A stretch of 64,000 bases of DNA from Gnetum montanum (Eukaryota; Streptophyta; Gnetopsida; Gnetales; Gnetaceae), in NCBI GenBank assembly GCA_015680685.1, contig MNCI01008413.1:1-64000 (forward strand). The letters are read 5' to 3'. Shown here one piece after another: positions 36,209 to 49,182 of the stretch. Within the stretch, counting starts at the first letter, position 1. Each line of letters opens with the position of its first letter. Below the pieces are notes generated by a model. The model ran no database searches. It was given only the letters and a program-made list of their open reading frames with translations, and was not told the DNA's origin. The translations under genes and the position numbers were made by a program.

Positions 36209-36285
36209 CTTGGAGTAGTGATAGAAGAATAGTGGATGGATATGGGCCTAAGAACTTCTCCTCATGCCTGAGAATGTTCATCCAT
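36209..36285 (-). pseudogene. T-a AIG exon 1
   Basis: ATG at 36285 (MDEHSQA), one stop, then a strong donor CCAAG|GTATGT. Its 77 nt leave phase 2, the same phase as exon 1 of T-d. A weak TATATTTTA lies about 20 bases upstream. 36286-36509 holds no recognisable gene. Confidence 0.4.
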
Positions 36286-36509
36286 CTTCTAAAATATAAG
36301 ATTTCATCTCTTTCCCCCTCATTTCTTTAACACCATGGAAGGCTGAACATTGGGAATGGTTGAAAATCAAGGAGGATCAGGGATCAGCATTGGTTGTGAG
36401 GAAGGTGGGAGGCTTCCATTCTAAGAATTATTTGTTTTTGCGATAGGAACATCTACCAAAGCTCTCCTCCAATATGTTGTTGATGTAGAATTAAAATTGT
36501 GATGAAAAC

Positions 36510-39500
36510 TTGCAAAATTTGACATATAGAAAAAATCTAGAAAAAATGGCTAATCTAAATCTTGTTAATCCATTTCAACTTCCCACACCTTTGATGTTTA
36601 ATGTTAAACATGATATTCATAAATATGCTTATAAGTACTTACTAGAACTACACATTCTTGGTAGGGCCTATTTAGCAAAAGAATACTTGCCTTTATTTGA
36701 GGTAACTCTTGTCGATGTGAAGATTAAATATCAAGATCAAGAATGCATACTATTCATAGGTAGCCTTAGAGTTATGATCCAAATTTGGTATTCAAACTTG
36801 TCAGATAATCATATCACTAAGTAGGGCAATATTAAAAACTTATTCATAGCCCAGTTTGATAATCAAATTAAGCAACATTAACTTTATAGTGGACTAGTGC
36901 AAATAAAATAAGGAAACATAGCATTAGTTATAGTATTCAATATTAAAGTTTAGAGAGTATGTGACTTATTTAAATATTAGTGTAGACCAAGTAATGAAGT
37001 TTTAAAATATACTTACCTAAATGCTATAGACCTAAGAATTTCAATTTAGTTATGTCAAACTCAAAATGTTAATACTCTAGTTGATCTTTATAGTAGATTC
37101 ATAGAATTAGAAAGATAATTAAGCTTAACTCTAGATAACATACAACGTGCTACAAAATAGTCACAAAAAGAAGCATTTCCCATTGAAATTTTTACTCATC
37201 TCAAGTCATTACCTTAAATTAGTGGTTCCATTGATTTATGTAGCAAAGAACTTGATAAAGATAAACTTTTAAAAGAAATGTCAAAAAAAAATCATCAAAT
37301 TAGATAAAACTATGTCTAGAATGGAATTTAAATAAGATAAGAAATTTTGACAATCTAGAAAATCATATGTCCAAGCTAAGCTAGATGACATTGGAGAAAC
37401 GAAGACCTTGGCTAATTCAAATCTAATAGAATTTGAAGAAAAATTTAGAAAATTTATGCACACAAGTATATATTACTTATAAAGGTCATTATGTAGTGAG
37501 ACATCTGAAAACTCAGAATCAAGATACTTATCCAATGATGTTTTCAATAATAACAAAGAGTCTAGATAGAAACTCAAGAGCATTAAAGAAAAGATAGCTA
37601 CATCAAAATCTTTAAATACAATATTTGAATGTACTGTAAAGACAGAAGATTTTGAGGAAAAACAAAATTCAATGGAGGAACTTCAATAAAATGAAAGAAA
37701 GTCATTGAGATTCTTTCCCAAGAATCTTCAGATAGATAGGATTTTATGATGAAGGAAGGTATTATATAATAGAATATTTGAAAAGGATTAATCCTAATAT
37801 TACTATGTATCAATTAATTTAGAATAATGGATGCTTGAAGAGAATTTTAAAAGAAATTATGAGCAACAAGAAGGTTAGTCATGGTGCTATAGAATACATT
37901 AAACATATTAGCAAGACACTTATTGTAGCTAACAAATATTCTCCACCTTTCTAATTAACCCATCAACTAAAAGGTAGATACCTACACAAATACTTAGTTG
38001 ATTTAGAAGCTACTTCAACATTAATGCCCTTGTCAATATGCAAAAAACTAGGATTAAAAATTGAATAATTGAGTAGAAAATTTGTCCAAGTTGATAAGAG
38101 AAAATTTAAGATAGTGGGCTAATAATCAAACTCATTACATTAAATATATTTGGACCCTAGAATCAAAAGTAGGGTCACAATTCAAGTAGGTGATATTCCT
38201 TATTCTTATAGCCTATTGTTAAGTAGAAGTTAGGGCCAAAATTTCTCTAAATATGTAACAACAAATTATTCATATATGTTGTTACTATTGAAAGAAGAAT
38301 TTATAAATGTAGTGATCCATTGATTATAAATATTGTGACATCATATGGGAAGAATAAAAGGATTGAATCTAGATAAGTTAAATTAGAAATTATCTTTATT
38401 CAAGAAATACAAATTATGCATTCTAATAATCAACATGAATAATTTTGGCCACTATATTTTGATGGAGATTGTAATTTCAAGGGATCAAGAGTTGGTATTA
38501 TTCTAATTAGTCCAAAAAACCATGTGGAATAAAAATCTAAACAATAACAATTTTCTTACAATAATAATAAAGCCAAATATGAAGATTTGTGTAGGAAATT
38601 AAAAATGGCTTATGATAAGGGAATCCAAAAATTAGAAGTTAAAGAAGATTTAAAATGTTTATGTGATAAAGTAAAAGGAAAATGTAGTGTCAAAAGCTCA
38701 TTTCTAAGATCTCATAAACAAATGATAATAAAATTACGTAGATGTTTTATGAAATACAAGATTGAAAATATCCAAAGGAAAAAGAATCAAAAGGCTAATG
38801 AGCTTGCATTAGTAGCCTCAACTCTTGACTTGACAAAGATAAATAGATACCATAAAAGAATAATTAACTTAGAATTGGAACTGATGATCCCCAATAATAA
38901 AGATGATCATCAAATAACTTGATTCCTCAAAAACATAGAAGAATTCAAAGATCAAGTTTATGATTAAGATGATTTAAGACTAAAGGTGAAGAGAATACTA
39001 GAACAACTGTTATAATTCTAAAAATAATTTAAAGAAAATTAATTAGGGAATTAGATATCCAGAAAACTAAAGATAAAGTTTATGAAATGATAAATTTAGG
39101 ATGTAAAGATGCTCCAAGAATTTTGAACATTAGATTGAAGCTACAAGCAGAACTAAGAAAATAGATGATACAAGTTCTAAAAGGAAGTTTAGAAAATTTT
39201 TCTTGGTAATATGATCATTTGAGAATTTTTAACCCTAATATTATGACACATAAAATTCCTCTAGTGGAGGGTTGCAAGATAATTAAAACAAAATAAGAAA
39301 GTTTAACCTAGTTTTTGAACCAACAAATTGAAGCTAAGATTAAGAAGCTGTTAAGCACTAATATAATATACCTGATAAGCTATTTGTCTTGCATTGCTAA
39401 TTTAGTACCAATCAAGATTGAAAATGAAGATTTAAGATTATATGTTGATTTCAAGAACTTAAATGAAGCTTTAATTAAGGATAGCTATTCACTCCTAATA

Positions 39501-40170
39501 ACTAATGAAATTTTGATAACAATATTAGGATATTAATTATCTTCATTCCAAGATGGATTTTCAGGATATAATTAGATAGTAGTGGATAAGAATGATAGAT
39601 ATAAAATAGCATTTAACAAAAAATAGGAAACCTTTGTATACAAAAGAATGTCCTTTGAATCATCAAATGTAAGAGTTTCTTTTCAATAAGCTATGGATAT
39701 TGCATTTAAAGGACTTATTGGAAAATTTGTAGCTAGTTATCAAATGATATTACAATATATTCAAACCATGAATCAAATCTTGTATCCCACTTACAACAAA
39801 TATTTGATAGATGTAAAGAATTTAGTATATCCTTGAATAAAAAAAATGTATTTTTGGGGTGAAATCAAGTAGATTGCATGGGAATATAATTTTTCAAATA
39901 GGAATAGGGACAAAAATATTTCTTTGAAAAGATAAAATTTATCAAAAAAATTCATACTAGGATTTACAAAAATGATAAAGCCTCTTTTACAAATGTTGAA
40001 GAAAGATGTCAAAGTATGAAATCATAAGAATTCATTGAGTCTCTAATCTAATTAAGAGAGCCATCTTAGAAACTTCAAATCTGATATAACCAAAATTGAA
40101 AGAAGATTTCTGTTTATATGCCTTGATGAGTAGCAAGTATACCCTAAGCCCAATAATATGAATTGCAAAT
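36510..40170 (+). pseudogene. Element X: decayed Ty3/gypsy gag-PR-aRNH-RT
   Basis: Gag-like start (36510-36824, NPFQLPTPLMF and a FIGSLRVMIQIWYSNLS core). Then a stop-rich charged region. Protease block YLVDLEATSTLMPLSICKKLG near 37990-38060 (D-L-E-A at the active site). aRNH at about 38450-38830 (YFDGDCNFKGSRVGIIL, NNNKAKYEDLC, NELALVAS). RT at about 39300-39860 (RLYVDFKNLNEALIKDSYS, QDGFSGYN, AMDIAFKGLIG, then the YxDD region broken by a one-base shift). aRNH precedes RT, an order I recall from a known plant Ty3/gypsy lineage. No LTR of its own is seen, and RNH/INT are missing. About 40080-40310 has a further open stretch (RRFLFICLDEWQ) that I cannot place. Confidence 0.65.
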
Positions 40171-40299
40171 GTGTACTAGCAATCTAGTTGAATTTTACAA
40201 ACTTAGTTCCTAAGCTTCCTATAGTTGTAACTATGAATCAAGGGGATGATGTGATAATTGTCTTCCTAACTCATACTTGTGTTTCTGATACATATGGAT

Positions 40300-40990
40300 A
40301 AATGTGAGTTAAGGCTTATGATGTATATTTTTATAAGTATTTTATATATTTTTATCCTAAGTATAAGGTGAAAAAATAAAGGTTTAATAATTGACTATTT
40401 AACTACTCATATATTCTAATGTCTAATTATCCTTACATAAGTAGTCATTCCCACTAACCAAACACATTCCAAACTAGTATTAATGCTATTGGGTTATCAA
40501 GTGGCAATTACTGGTCATACCAAATGACAACTACTAGGATTATCAAGTGCTATACATTATGCTCAAAGTGGTCATAATTATGTGTTTATGATTATATACA
40601 TTAATTAATTAAAATGAGGAATATAAAGTGCATTAAAACTAAAGTTCAAGTAAGAAAGATCAAACTATCGAAGTGCTACAATGAATGTCAAAAATCCTCT
40701 TTATTTCCATTCATGCCAATGCATTCAAGTACATGATGCTTGAATAAAAATTCATATAATCTCTTTGATTCATACTACAGGCACTCAAAGGAAAAATATT
40801 ATAACTCTAGGGAAATAAAACTATAATAATTTCACTACACTATGGATTTGACATGTCATAAATTTGGTTGGTACATGCATTTGTATAGACTTTGACTTTG
40901 TCTACATCAATGCATGTCACCATGTGTCGATGGAGATGTGTCATTGGGGCTATGTTGATAGCTGTCCATTAACATAAACTATATGATGGT
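40300..40990 (-). repeat. LTR family A fragment (possibly solo LTR)
   Basis: Diverged but collinear with 2520-3150 of the E0 LTR, in the same orientation. Shared blocks include CTAATTATCCTTA against CTAATTGTTCCTA and TGCTTGAATAAA. It has no recognisable PBS or gag beside it. 40991-41239 shows nothing else. Confidence 0.5.
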
Positions 40991-41239
40991 TCTTCATCAT
41001 ACCCCTATGAATAACTAAAATATTTTCCTCGAGTGAACAAAAGAAGGATCAAGCTTTTTACAAAATTTTTAAGGTATGGAGTTTATTAACTTAAAAACAA
41101 GTAAACTAACTAACTGATCGACTCAAAGTGCCAAATTGTATGGAGTTACAAAATTGGTATCCATGATAAAAAAATTAGACATTTTTACTAAATTCAAGAT
41201 GGTACCCTCAAATTGCTAAAGATAAGACAAATTCTCAAA

Positions 41240-43869
41240 TAGTTCTTGGAGCTAGAAGCTCATGTGGTGTTGAAGTTCTTTTACTCGATTGTAGAACTTG
41301 AGATGGCTAATGCTAACCTATAGCAACCACTGCTATTAGTGGAAGCTTGAAATCATTTAGGAATGCTTTATCCTCTCTTCCTTGCCTTGTGGATTGTATG
41401 TAGTCCACATGGCTTTATTGATGTGGGCTTGTGTAGGGAAATTATATAGGCATAACATTGTAGGGAACATCTTCTTATCATGGACAAAAAAAGCCATGAA
41501 TTATTTATGTTTGATGTTAGATGTATTCACTAGGTTTTGCAGCTCATGGTAGTCATTCATCTATCTAGTCAGGTTCTTAGCAATAGATCATTAGTTAGTG
41601 AATTTACTTAAGAACCTCAAGCTATACATTGGTTGTTTTCAACTATTTCTTGGTCTCTATATGATGTTTTAATTCCTCCTTGTACAAGAGTTAGGAAGTA
41701 CTTACCTTGTTTTCCAATTCAATTTTCAATCTCCTTACTATTAGCATAGCCAAGTTTGCATAATGGAGGTTGGAAAGCTTCATATACTTCATTGTATCCT
41801 TGATTTTCAACTCCTTCATGTAGATTTATAACTTGTTGTATGCATTTAGGCCATCAAATATTAGTTTCCACATGTCACCTATTTGATAGAGTTTTTGGAA
41901 GGCCTAGTTCATCTTCATCTTGGCCAATTGAATTCTGATCTATCTCCTTGAGGAGCCCAACCTAGTTCATATAATTATTTTTAATCCATTCAAACCTTAG
42001 GGCCTCATTCTTCTAGGTAGTTACCTTGATGGCTATTTTTTGACAAAGTGCATAGACTTCCTTACTCAAGATTTTTCTATTCTCTATTTCCAACCTCCTG
42101 AAATCAAGATTCACCTTTGCTAGCTACTCCTAATGTTTTCAAACAAATTCAACCATCTAGTCTTTCTATTATTCAACATTTCACATGTGATGAATGTCCT
42201 TTTTGAAAACCAAATTCTCCTAGCATACTTGTGAAAGATCCTTGTTAGTCTTGAATGTCATGGATTCTAATAAGGATGCATTAAAGACCATGAACCCCTT
42301 TACATTCTTAAATCCCTTATTCTATTTTGAAGGTATTGGAAAGCTTCATCTCTTATGAATTTTGAGTTGATAATGACAATGTTGAAGAGATGGATCTAAA
42401 ATTATGTAACCTTGGTATCCAACCATTGGTCTTTTATGATGGATTTCTTGAGTTAAAAATTCATGATAAGAAGTTTTTCCTTTATCTCTAGTAGTTATGA
42501 CTAGATTGCAATGATCTTATCTTGGAGATCAAGGATCTCCAAAACTAATTACCTAATTATCCCTAAGTTCTAACACTTCATGTTGGACAGTTCTTAGCTA
42601 ACTATTCCATACTTTTGTAGATATTTGAATATCCTTCATTATGGTAATATCTAGGAAAAGTTCTACAGTAGCATTTAGTGCTTCCACCACCCTATCAACC
42701 ACCACCTCTTTCCTATCCTCAATGCTACATCACCAAGACAATCTCCCCCTTGCCTTCTTCCAAACATACCAAGAAAGTTGTGGTGTTCCTAGAAATTTTA
42801 GGAAACTCCTATCTAGGTATGGATATCCTAACCTCCTAAGTGCTAAAATTTCTTCTTGTAGGCATCCAATGTCTTTATGTGAAAAATATGAGGGCATTTT
42901 TCTCCAACCAGCTAATAGTCCTTGTAACTTCATTTATATGGATAAGTACTAGATGGTAAACTGATGGTTCCCCAACATCTACTAAACCCTCTTATTGCTG
43001 AAACTACTACTCATAGAGTGTTTGGAGCCTTTTTGTAGTTTTAAGTGCCTCTAGTATTATTTCTTCTGTAGTTGATGATGGTGGTGACCTCTCCTTTTTC
43101 TACAATGTTCATGCTACCTTATCCTTCATCATCTCCAATCATGATGCAACAAGGACATTACAAATCATATCATTGGCATAACACACTATCCCTTCTCTTT
43201 TGCAAATTTTTTTGATGAGGAATATAAAGGGGAGTGTCATTATTTCTCTTTTATTTTCTTTAAATAATTTTTCTATATCTAGATAGATAAGCTATGGAAG
43301 GTTAATAGGGAACTTGCTACTTAGAGTGGCACATGCATGGGTGAAGAAGGTTGTGAGCTTTCTTAGCCTTACCATGGGGTTCAAGTGATAGGCTATGATT
43401 TTGAAGTAAGCAGGTTCCACCTTTGTGAGTGCACCATACACCTTACATTCCATTCTATAATCGCACTAGATCCATTTTTTTTGGCCTTTGGATCTACTTG
43501 GATCAATATCTCCACCAATGTTACCTTGGTGTTAGGTAAACTGAAGACCTCCATAATGGCTTCAAATTAGTTGCAGACTATGATGTATTTGATTTTGATA
43601 GATGTGTCTCCTTGATGATTATTCTAGAATAGATAGGTCTCTACCATGTACCCTTATTCACTAGAGAGAATGGGCAATATTAGATACCTCTAAAGTTGAG
43701 TGCAAACTTCCTCTAGTATCAATTCCAAGAAGGATCCAAAGTTCCATTCTTGAAGAACAAACCTTTGAACCTCATTTGATTTAATTCATTCCATGAAATC
43801 CTCAATTAGTATGACTTTAAGGTTAGGCCTTAGCCTAAGGGCTTCATCCTACCTAGATTAATTAGGTTC
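41240..43869 (-). pseudogene. Gene Z copy 2
   Basis: Matches gene Z copy 1 in order. First an EWNFGSFLELI...GYMVETYLF block (about 43740-43600; copy 1 LNFGPFTKF...SYLGETYQFWNN). Then AYFKIIAYHLNPM and FFTHACATLSSKFPINLP...LPFIFLIKKIC (about 43410-43190; copy 1 FTYVTRR...LPFPSLIRKLC). Then a long, stop-ridden coiled-coil-like region down to about 41240. The N-terminus is cut by the T-c LTR at 43870. An open stretch at 42933-42730 (RRLGYPYLDRSFLKFLG) lies in the middle. Function unknown. Confidence 0.5.
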
Positions 43870-43989
43870 TGAAACACCACAAAATTTGGAGCTTAGTACT
43901 TGTCGAACACCAAGCAGGTCCCTGGGACCCCCAGACAACCACAGCTACATTTGGTGTCAAACATGGCAACTTTGGAGATCATATGCTTA

Positions 43990-44460
43990 ATTTTCACTAA
44001 GTATGCAGTTCTAGCGTATATGCCCAAGTGTACATTCCCAGTGTATACGGTCAAGTTCTCAGCATATACGCCCAACGTATACGCTCAAATTCTCAGCGTA
44101 TACGCCCAACGTACAAACCTCACATGTATGCTTAGCAGGTGCAACAGATGCATACGCCCAACATGAAACCTCCAAAGATGGCATGAAAATAGCACTACAG
44201 AGCAAGATTTGGCACAAGGCAGCAACCATCAACGTATACGCCCAGCACACCAGCATATACGGCCCGACGTACACGCCCAGCACACTAGCGTATATGCCCG
44301 ACGTATACACCCAACATCCATCAGCGTGTACACCCAGCGTATACACCAGCATCCATGACATCTACGCCCAAGTTTGCATACACCCAGCACCTCCAGCGTA
44401 TACACCCACAATCTATGCTTGCTGCAGACCAGCGTATATGCCCAACGTATATGCCAACCA
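43990..44460 (+). repeat. GCGTATACGC repeat array in T-c LTR U3
   Basis: Many diverged units of AGCGTATACGCCCAACGTATACG type. The core decamer is a perfect palindrome. Upstream of TATA. Confidence 0.8.
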
Positions 44461-44550
44461 AATGTAACATATTGTACAATTGTATTTAACGCCCTTGCAC
44501 CCAGTCAATGCGCCACGCATCTCCCAACCTAAGTTTGCCATCAAAACCTG

Positions 44551-44557
44551 TATAAAA
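44551..44557 (+). promoter_or_regulatory. TATA box of T-c LTR
   Basis: CCTGTATAAAACCCC; the equivalent T-d site at 49807 is TATATATAA in the same surroundings. Confidence 0.6.
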
Positions 44558-45149
44558 CCCCAATTTTTCATGAAATCAGGGGTCGGTTGGCAAATTCCCA
44601 GAGCACACCAGAGAGCAAAGACATTGAGAACTAGAGCACAAAACCTCTTATGCTGGACAACCCTGTACGCTGAGCATATAGCCTCTACGCTACGCTTATA
44701 GTGTGAACCAGCCACAATCATCCCTACATCCACCGGGGCTTTTCGTCCGCCTTGTGTTCCAGTCACAACTGCGTTAGACTAGTGCATTGTACTTTCATTC
44801 TATAATGCCATTGTTACATTTTCTTCCTACAATTGTTTACAGTCTACATTAATTCTTGCATGTGTTCTGTTTATGTTTTTTTATGTCTATGCTCTGTTTG
44901 CATCATTTACGCTGCTTACACTCTGATTTACGCCTGTTACACTGTTTACATATAACCCAGCGTACAACACTTCGGTGTACGTTCGGGGAAATCCTTGTCT
45001 GATCCACGTGTGGACCACCCAAGGTACTCTACCTTCATTCATTCCAGCTCGCCCTTAGGTGAAGGTAGGGTCTTCTGTGCACGTCTTGCGATCCCATGAC
45101 CTCTATTTCCCTCCAGCTAGAGATCGACGATTTTGGGCGGTACAGAAAT

Positions 45150-45167
45150 TGGTGCTAGAAGGAGGGC
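45150..45167 (+). other. T-c primer binding site
   Basis: TGGTGCTAGAAGGAGGGC just after the LTR, the same site type as in T-b and T-d. Confidence 0.8.
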
Positions 45168-45840
45168 CTAAGCCTAAAACCTTGCTTGCAAACTTCCTAG
45201 CCTTTACGCTGCTGAGCGTTTACGCCGCCGACCATACGTTGATTCCTTCTCAAACCCTCCCTGCATTTATGCTGTGTAATCTAAAACCTCATCTGTCAAC
45301 TATCCAACATCTACGCTGATCAGCGTTTACGCTGCCCTATTCAAAACTCATCCTCTGCAAGTCTTCTAGCATCTAGACTGTCAACCCTACGTGGACTCTG
45401 TCCGTAGAAATGCCAGCGTCTACACTGCCGAGTATACGCTACATGCCTTACGCTGAAAATTTTTCTTATGCTATACACAATTGTTAAAGTTTACGTCGCA
45501 CATTTTTACGTTGTAGGTTTTTTCTACGCTGCACACTGACTTTCTTTGAGATTGTTTTTACGCCACCTCTTTACGTTGCAAACTCGTTTACGCTACTATT
45601 CATTTATACCGCACTCTGTACACTGTAAAACCTATTTACGCTGCACATTGACACTGTATACGCTGCTCAGCGTATACGCTGCACTCCTTACGCCGCAGAC
45701 TTGTCTATGTTGACCTTATATGCTCCATCCCTATATGTTGTCTACGTTGTCATTATACGTTGGACGTTGAAGCGTATATGCTGCACGTTACCACCTACGT
45801 TTATGCTACACTAAGTACACTAATTTCACACCTCTACACT
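45168..45840 (+). repeat. T-c 5' leader with ACGCTG/TACGC repeats
   Basis: No gene. Dense TTTACGCTG, TACGCTGCAC and GCGTATACGCTGC motifs throughout, aligned with the T-d leader (50424-51040). Confidence 0.7.
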
Positions 45841-48650
45841 GTGTCATACCCTCAACAAGTCATCATGAACCCCGTAAACAAGCTGGTCTGGCAGTAGATC
45901 GAGCCGAAATAGAGGTGAAGAGGCAGTACGAACTCTTCTACAGGGGGAAGCGAGTTCATCCCTTCCCCGTACGATATAATCCCTATTCCAGAATAGTACT
46001 CAGAGCTTGTCACATGACTCCTCCTACAAAGGAGCCAATCGTTGGATCAGCCTACAGTGGATTTCCAACTGGAAGAGGAGGACGAGTTCACTGCCCAATC
46101 CGAGCACGAAAACTCCTATCACACCCTCAATCTAGAAACCCATATCAACCCCATGTTTCATCCAGGCATAGGGGAAGTCATGCCCCTCCAACCCCTTAGG
46201 TTCACCCAGGCACAAGCACCTCCACCAGAAACATCCGCACTGGTTCATGTTCCTCTGGTAACTGATCCATGATTCAGCATACTCCCTCTCACTATCATCC
46301 CCACTGCAGCAGCAGGCCCATCCTCGCAAGCACCACCCCCACCCAGTAACACGGGAGCCACCTTCTTGCATCGAGTGATAGGGATGCCACATGTGATACC
46401 AACATCCATGTCCACCCACTACATCCCCCACATCCAAACGCATGGGACCTCTTCCACCGTGGTAACCCAACAGGGGGTTCCTGCACAAAACATGATCGCT
46501 CAATGGGTGGCGATGGGTGTGCCATCACATCAACCCTCTGACCACCATGTGCCACCCCATATGATTCCACCAGCCAACATTCCACAAGTATAGCTGCAAC
46601 CACAACAACAACAACCCCTGGTCTACAATGTGCCATCCCTAGTGCCATCCACTATGAACATCCCACAAGCACCACCCCTGACCACACAACTTTCATCCTT
46701 TGAACCTACCATCCAATAGTCCAACCTATACAATGTTCCACACCCCCAAGTTGCCATGTCACCCAGTGCCCAAGACTGGGTAGATGCCAAAAAATTTATG
46801 CAAGAACTAATTGACAAGGTAAAGTGCCTCAAAACGGCTACCGATGGAGAGCTGAAGGTAGTGGACTTCTACCACAATGACCCCATCAGCCCTTTCGTCC
46901 GGCCTCTGACCTTGCCCAAAGGCATATCGTTGCCAACACTAACTAAATATAATGGGGAGATGGACCCCAACGTTCACTTAATAATGTTTAGGTTAGAATG
47001 CGCATTGCTCCAGGCGTGGCCACATGTCATTTTACGGGTATTCCCTATGTCTCTCACAGGGAAAGCAATCGATTGGTACCGGGCCTTGCTAAGGAATTCT
47101 ATATTTTCTTTGGAAGAGTTGTTACATTAGTTCGTGACCAGGTTCAAATATAACTTGAAACCTGAAGTGACATTGGACAGCCTCATATAGATTAAACAAG
47201 CACCGCTTGAACCTGTGCAAAAATTCATTCAGAGGTGGAGTGCCGCTCTCAATGAGCTACACGAGCCAGTCCCCCAAACATATCTACTCACAATTCTAAA
47301 GGGGGTCGTTAATGACTTCTTCAAATCTAAATTGTACTATCTTAATGCGTGTAATCTTAATCAAGCCTTTGTACAAATCAAAAATATAGAAGAGGCGGCT
47401 CAAAATAGCCATGACCCTGCATACTTAGCCTTCAAAAATCAACATAGTAAAAAGGATAAAGAAAAGGCTAAAGCAACCATAGTGGCAATAGCGGAAACGC
47501 AACAACCAAACAAACTACCAGTAGCCCCCACTAACTATACTAGACCTACTCCCACGACTACGGCAGAATCATCATCATCGCAGAACCCAACACAAAATCG
47601 CATGAGAAACTTTGAGAGGAAAGAACCTTCTCAATATACACCATTGCCTATGAAGCCATCCCAGCTATTCAATCAACTACTAAAAGCTAGATTAATGAAC
47701 CATAAACAGTTATCCCCCGCGGCCATCTAGAGGCACGATCGGTTCTTTCAACTCGTCCAGAACCCAAGCCTAGTGATGCCAAATGAGCCTCCAGTGCTCA
47801 AAGGCTTTAGAATGGATCACTTCTGTGATTATCACCAACGCAATGGGCATGACACGGATTATTGTTTCACACTGAAGTAGGACATACAACGAATGATTGA
47901 TGAAGGTCAAATCACCTTTGATGAGGCCAACCTGGTCCAACCACAGAACCAGGCTATGGGGGTGTATAAAGACCCTCTGAACACCAAAGAGGCGTCATAT
48001 GTTATCAACACAATCTGCTTTGCTGATGAATCCGAGACCTCCAACATTAACACCGTCTACCCTGAATATAAACAACAAATACCTAATAAGCCGTTTGTAG
48101 TCCATGTTCCCCCCACTCCATTCGCATCCATTCCTCAACCATCACCCGCCCTGCAAAAATCATACATAGTGCGCATACCTCCCGCTGTCACTACCCCGAA
48201 TCTATCAACCCCTCCTGCTCGGCCTGCCCCTTTTGTAGTTTGAGTGCTGCCCGTAGCTACAATAGCGGAGGTCCAACCTCTGCCTAGACAAACCCCATAC
48301 GTTGTTAGCACATCCACAAGTTCTAATGTTTACTAGGCTTCCACTTCACATATGCAAGGTAAACCTAGTCCCTACGTCATTAGGATGTCAAGCCAATCTT
48401 CTGCCCAACCACATCCAACTATACAACCACAACCCTGCCCGCCTCCATATGTGGTACGAATCCCAAGGAAACCTGAAGCTCCAAGACTAGCTCCACCTCC
48501 ACGCAACACACAAGAATGCTTAGCAGATAAGCTTACGCATGAACGCTTGGAGAAAGGGCATCAATGGTTAGCTGTGGGGCCACCTAAACCCACTCCACTT
48601 AATTTCGTACCCATGACGCAACCCAACAGTTAACCAAGTGTAGGCAACGA
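45841..48650 (+). pseudogene. T-c gag pseudogene
   Basis: Closely related to T-d gag. The start codon reads GTG where T-d has ATG. About 184 nt of T-d (51081-51264) are missing after the first 13 codons, at an ACA repeat. An acidic segment, a long P/Q-rich region and the gag core (46756-47130: DFYHNDPISPF, FRLECALLQAW, FPMSLTGKAIDWYRALL) follow. Then the 47215-47730 block, the CDYHQRNGHDTDYC knuckle near 47830 and a proline-rich tail. In-frame stops are TAG or TGA at expected Q, W or R positions. Confidence 0.85.
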
Positions 48651-49182
48651 GGGTGAACCATCCAAAAAACATGATACACCTAAAACAATGGCTCCGAACA
48701 AAAACGATGGGCCAACAAAGCATGAAATAAAACTACTGGGGCCAATGGACCCAGTCATCGCCGATACAAATGCCCCCAGCAGTAGAGACTTGGCAACGGC
48801 TTTAACACAAGTCACACAAGCACTCAAGTAAATGAACACCTCGCTAAGCTTGTATGATTTGTTTATTACATCCCAAACACATCGTGAAGCTTTGGTACAC
48901 ATGTTAACGTCCATCCCCATAAGCGGTAATGTACTCGCCCAAAGGGTCAACGTCCAAACCACTAAGCTTCCACAACGATAACATTAAAGTGGATAAGAAA
49001 ACAGGGGAGGTGACAACAGCCCCCATGTTGATAACGATATGCATAAATCATTTCAAGATACATAGGATCCACGTGGATGATGGAGCTGCTACGAACGTGG
49101 TACCATATCCCATCATTGAACAACTAGGGCTGACGGAGTTAATCAAACCAACTACAACTATATGTTTAAAATCGTTAAGCGG
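48651..49182 (+). pseudogene. T-c protease, truncated by T-d insertion
   Basis: KHEIKLLGPMDP, SLYDLFITSQTHREALVHMLTS, then after a frameshift (open stretch 48929-49204) IHVDDGAATNVVPYPIIEQLG, a good D-D-G-A protease site. The frame ends at CLKSLSG where the T-d LTR starts at 49183. Confidence 0.8.

Larger units (their letters stand above)
43870..45144 (+). repeat. T-c 5' LTR
   Basis: Begins TGAAACACCACAAAATTT (same tip as the T-b LTR) and ends GGTACA, with the PBS five bases later. About 1275 bp, aligned along its length with 49183-50401. Contains an array of GCGTATACGC-type palindromes (about 43990-44460). Confidence 0.85.

Noticed and set aside
36510-40170. Endogenous pararetrovirus for element X
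   Set aside because: A retrotransposon-gag-like region with PR then aRNH then RT, and a FKGLIG-type RT block, fits plant Ty3/gypsy; no movement-protein or coat-protein pattern seen.
44059-44467. Long open frames on both strands of the T-c LTR (and the same at 49393-49931)
   Set aside because: Open only because the GCGTATACGC repeats lack stops in several frames; overlapping translations such as YAQHTSIYGPTY are repeat artefacts.
46132-46648. Minus-strand open frames opposite T-c gag (and 51681-52025 opposite T-d gag)
   Set aside because: Shadows of the proline/glutamine-rich plus-strand gag frame.
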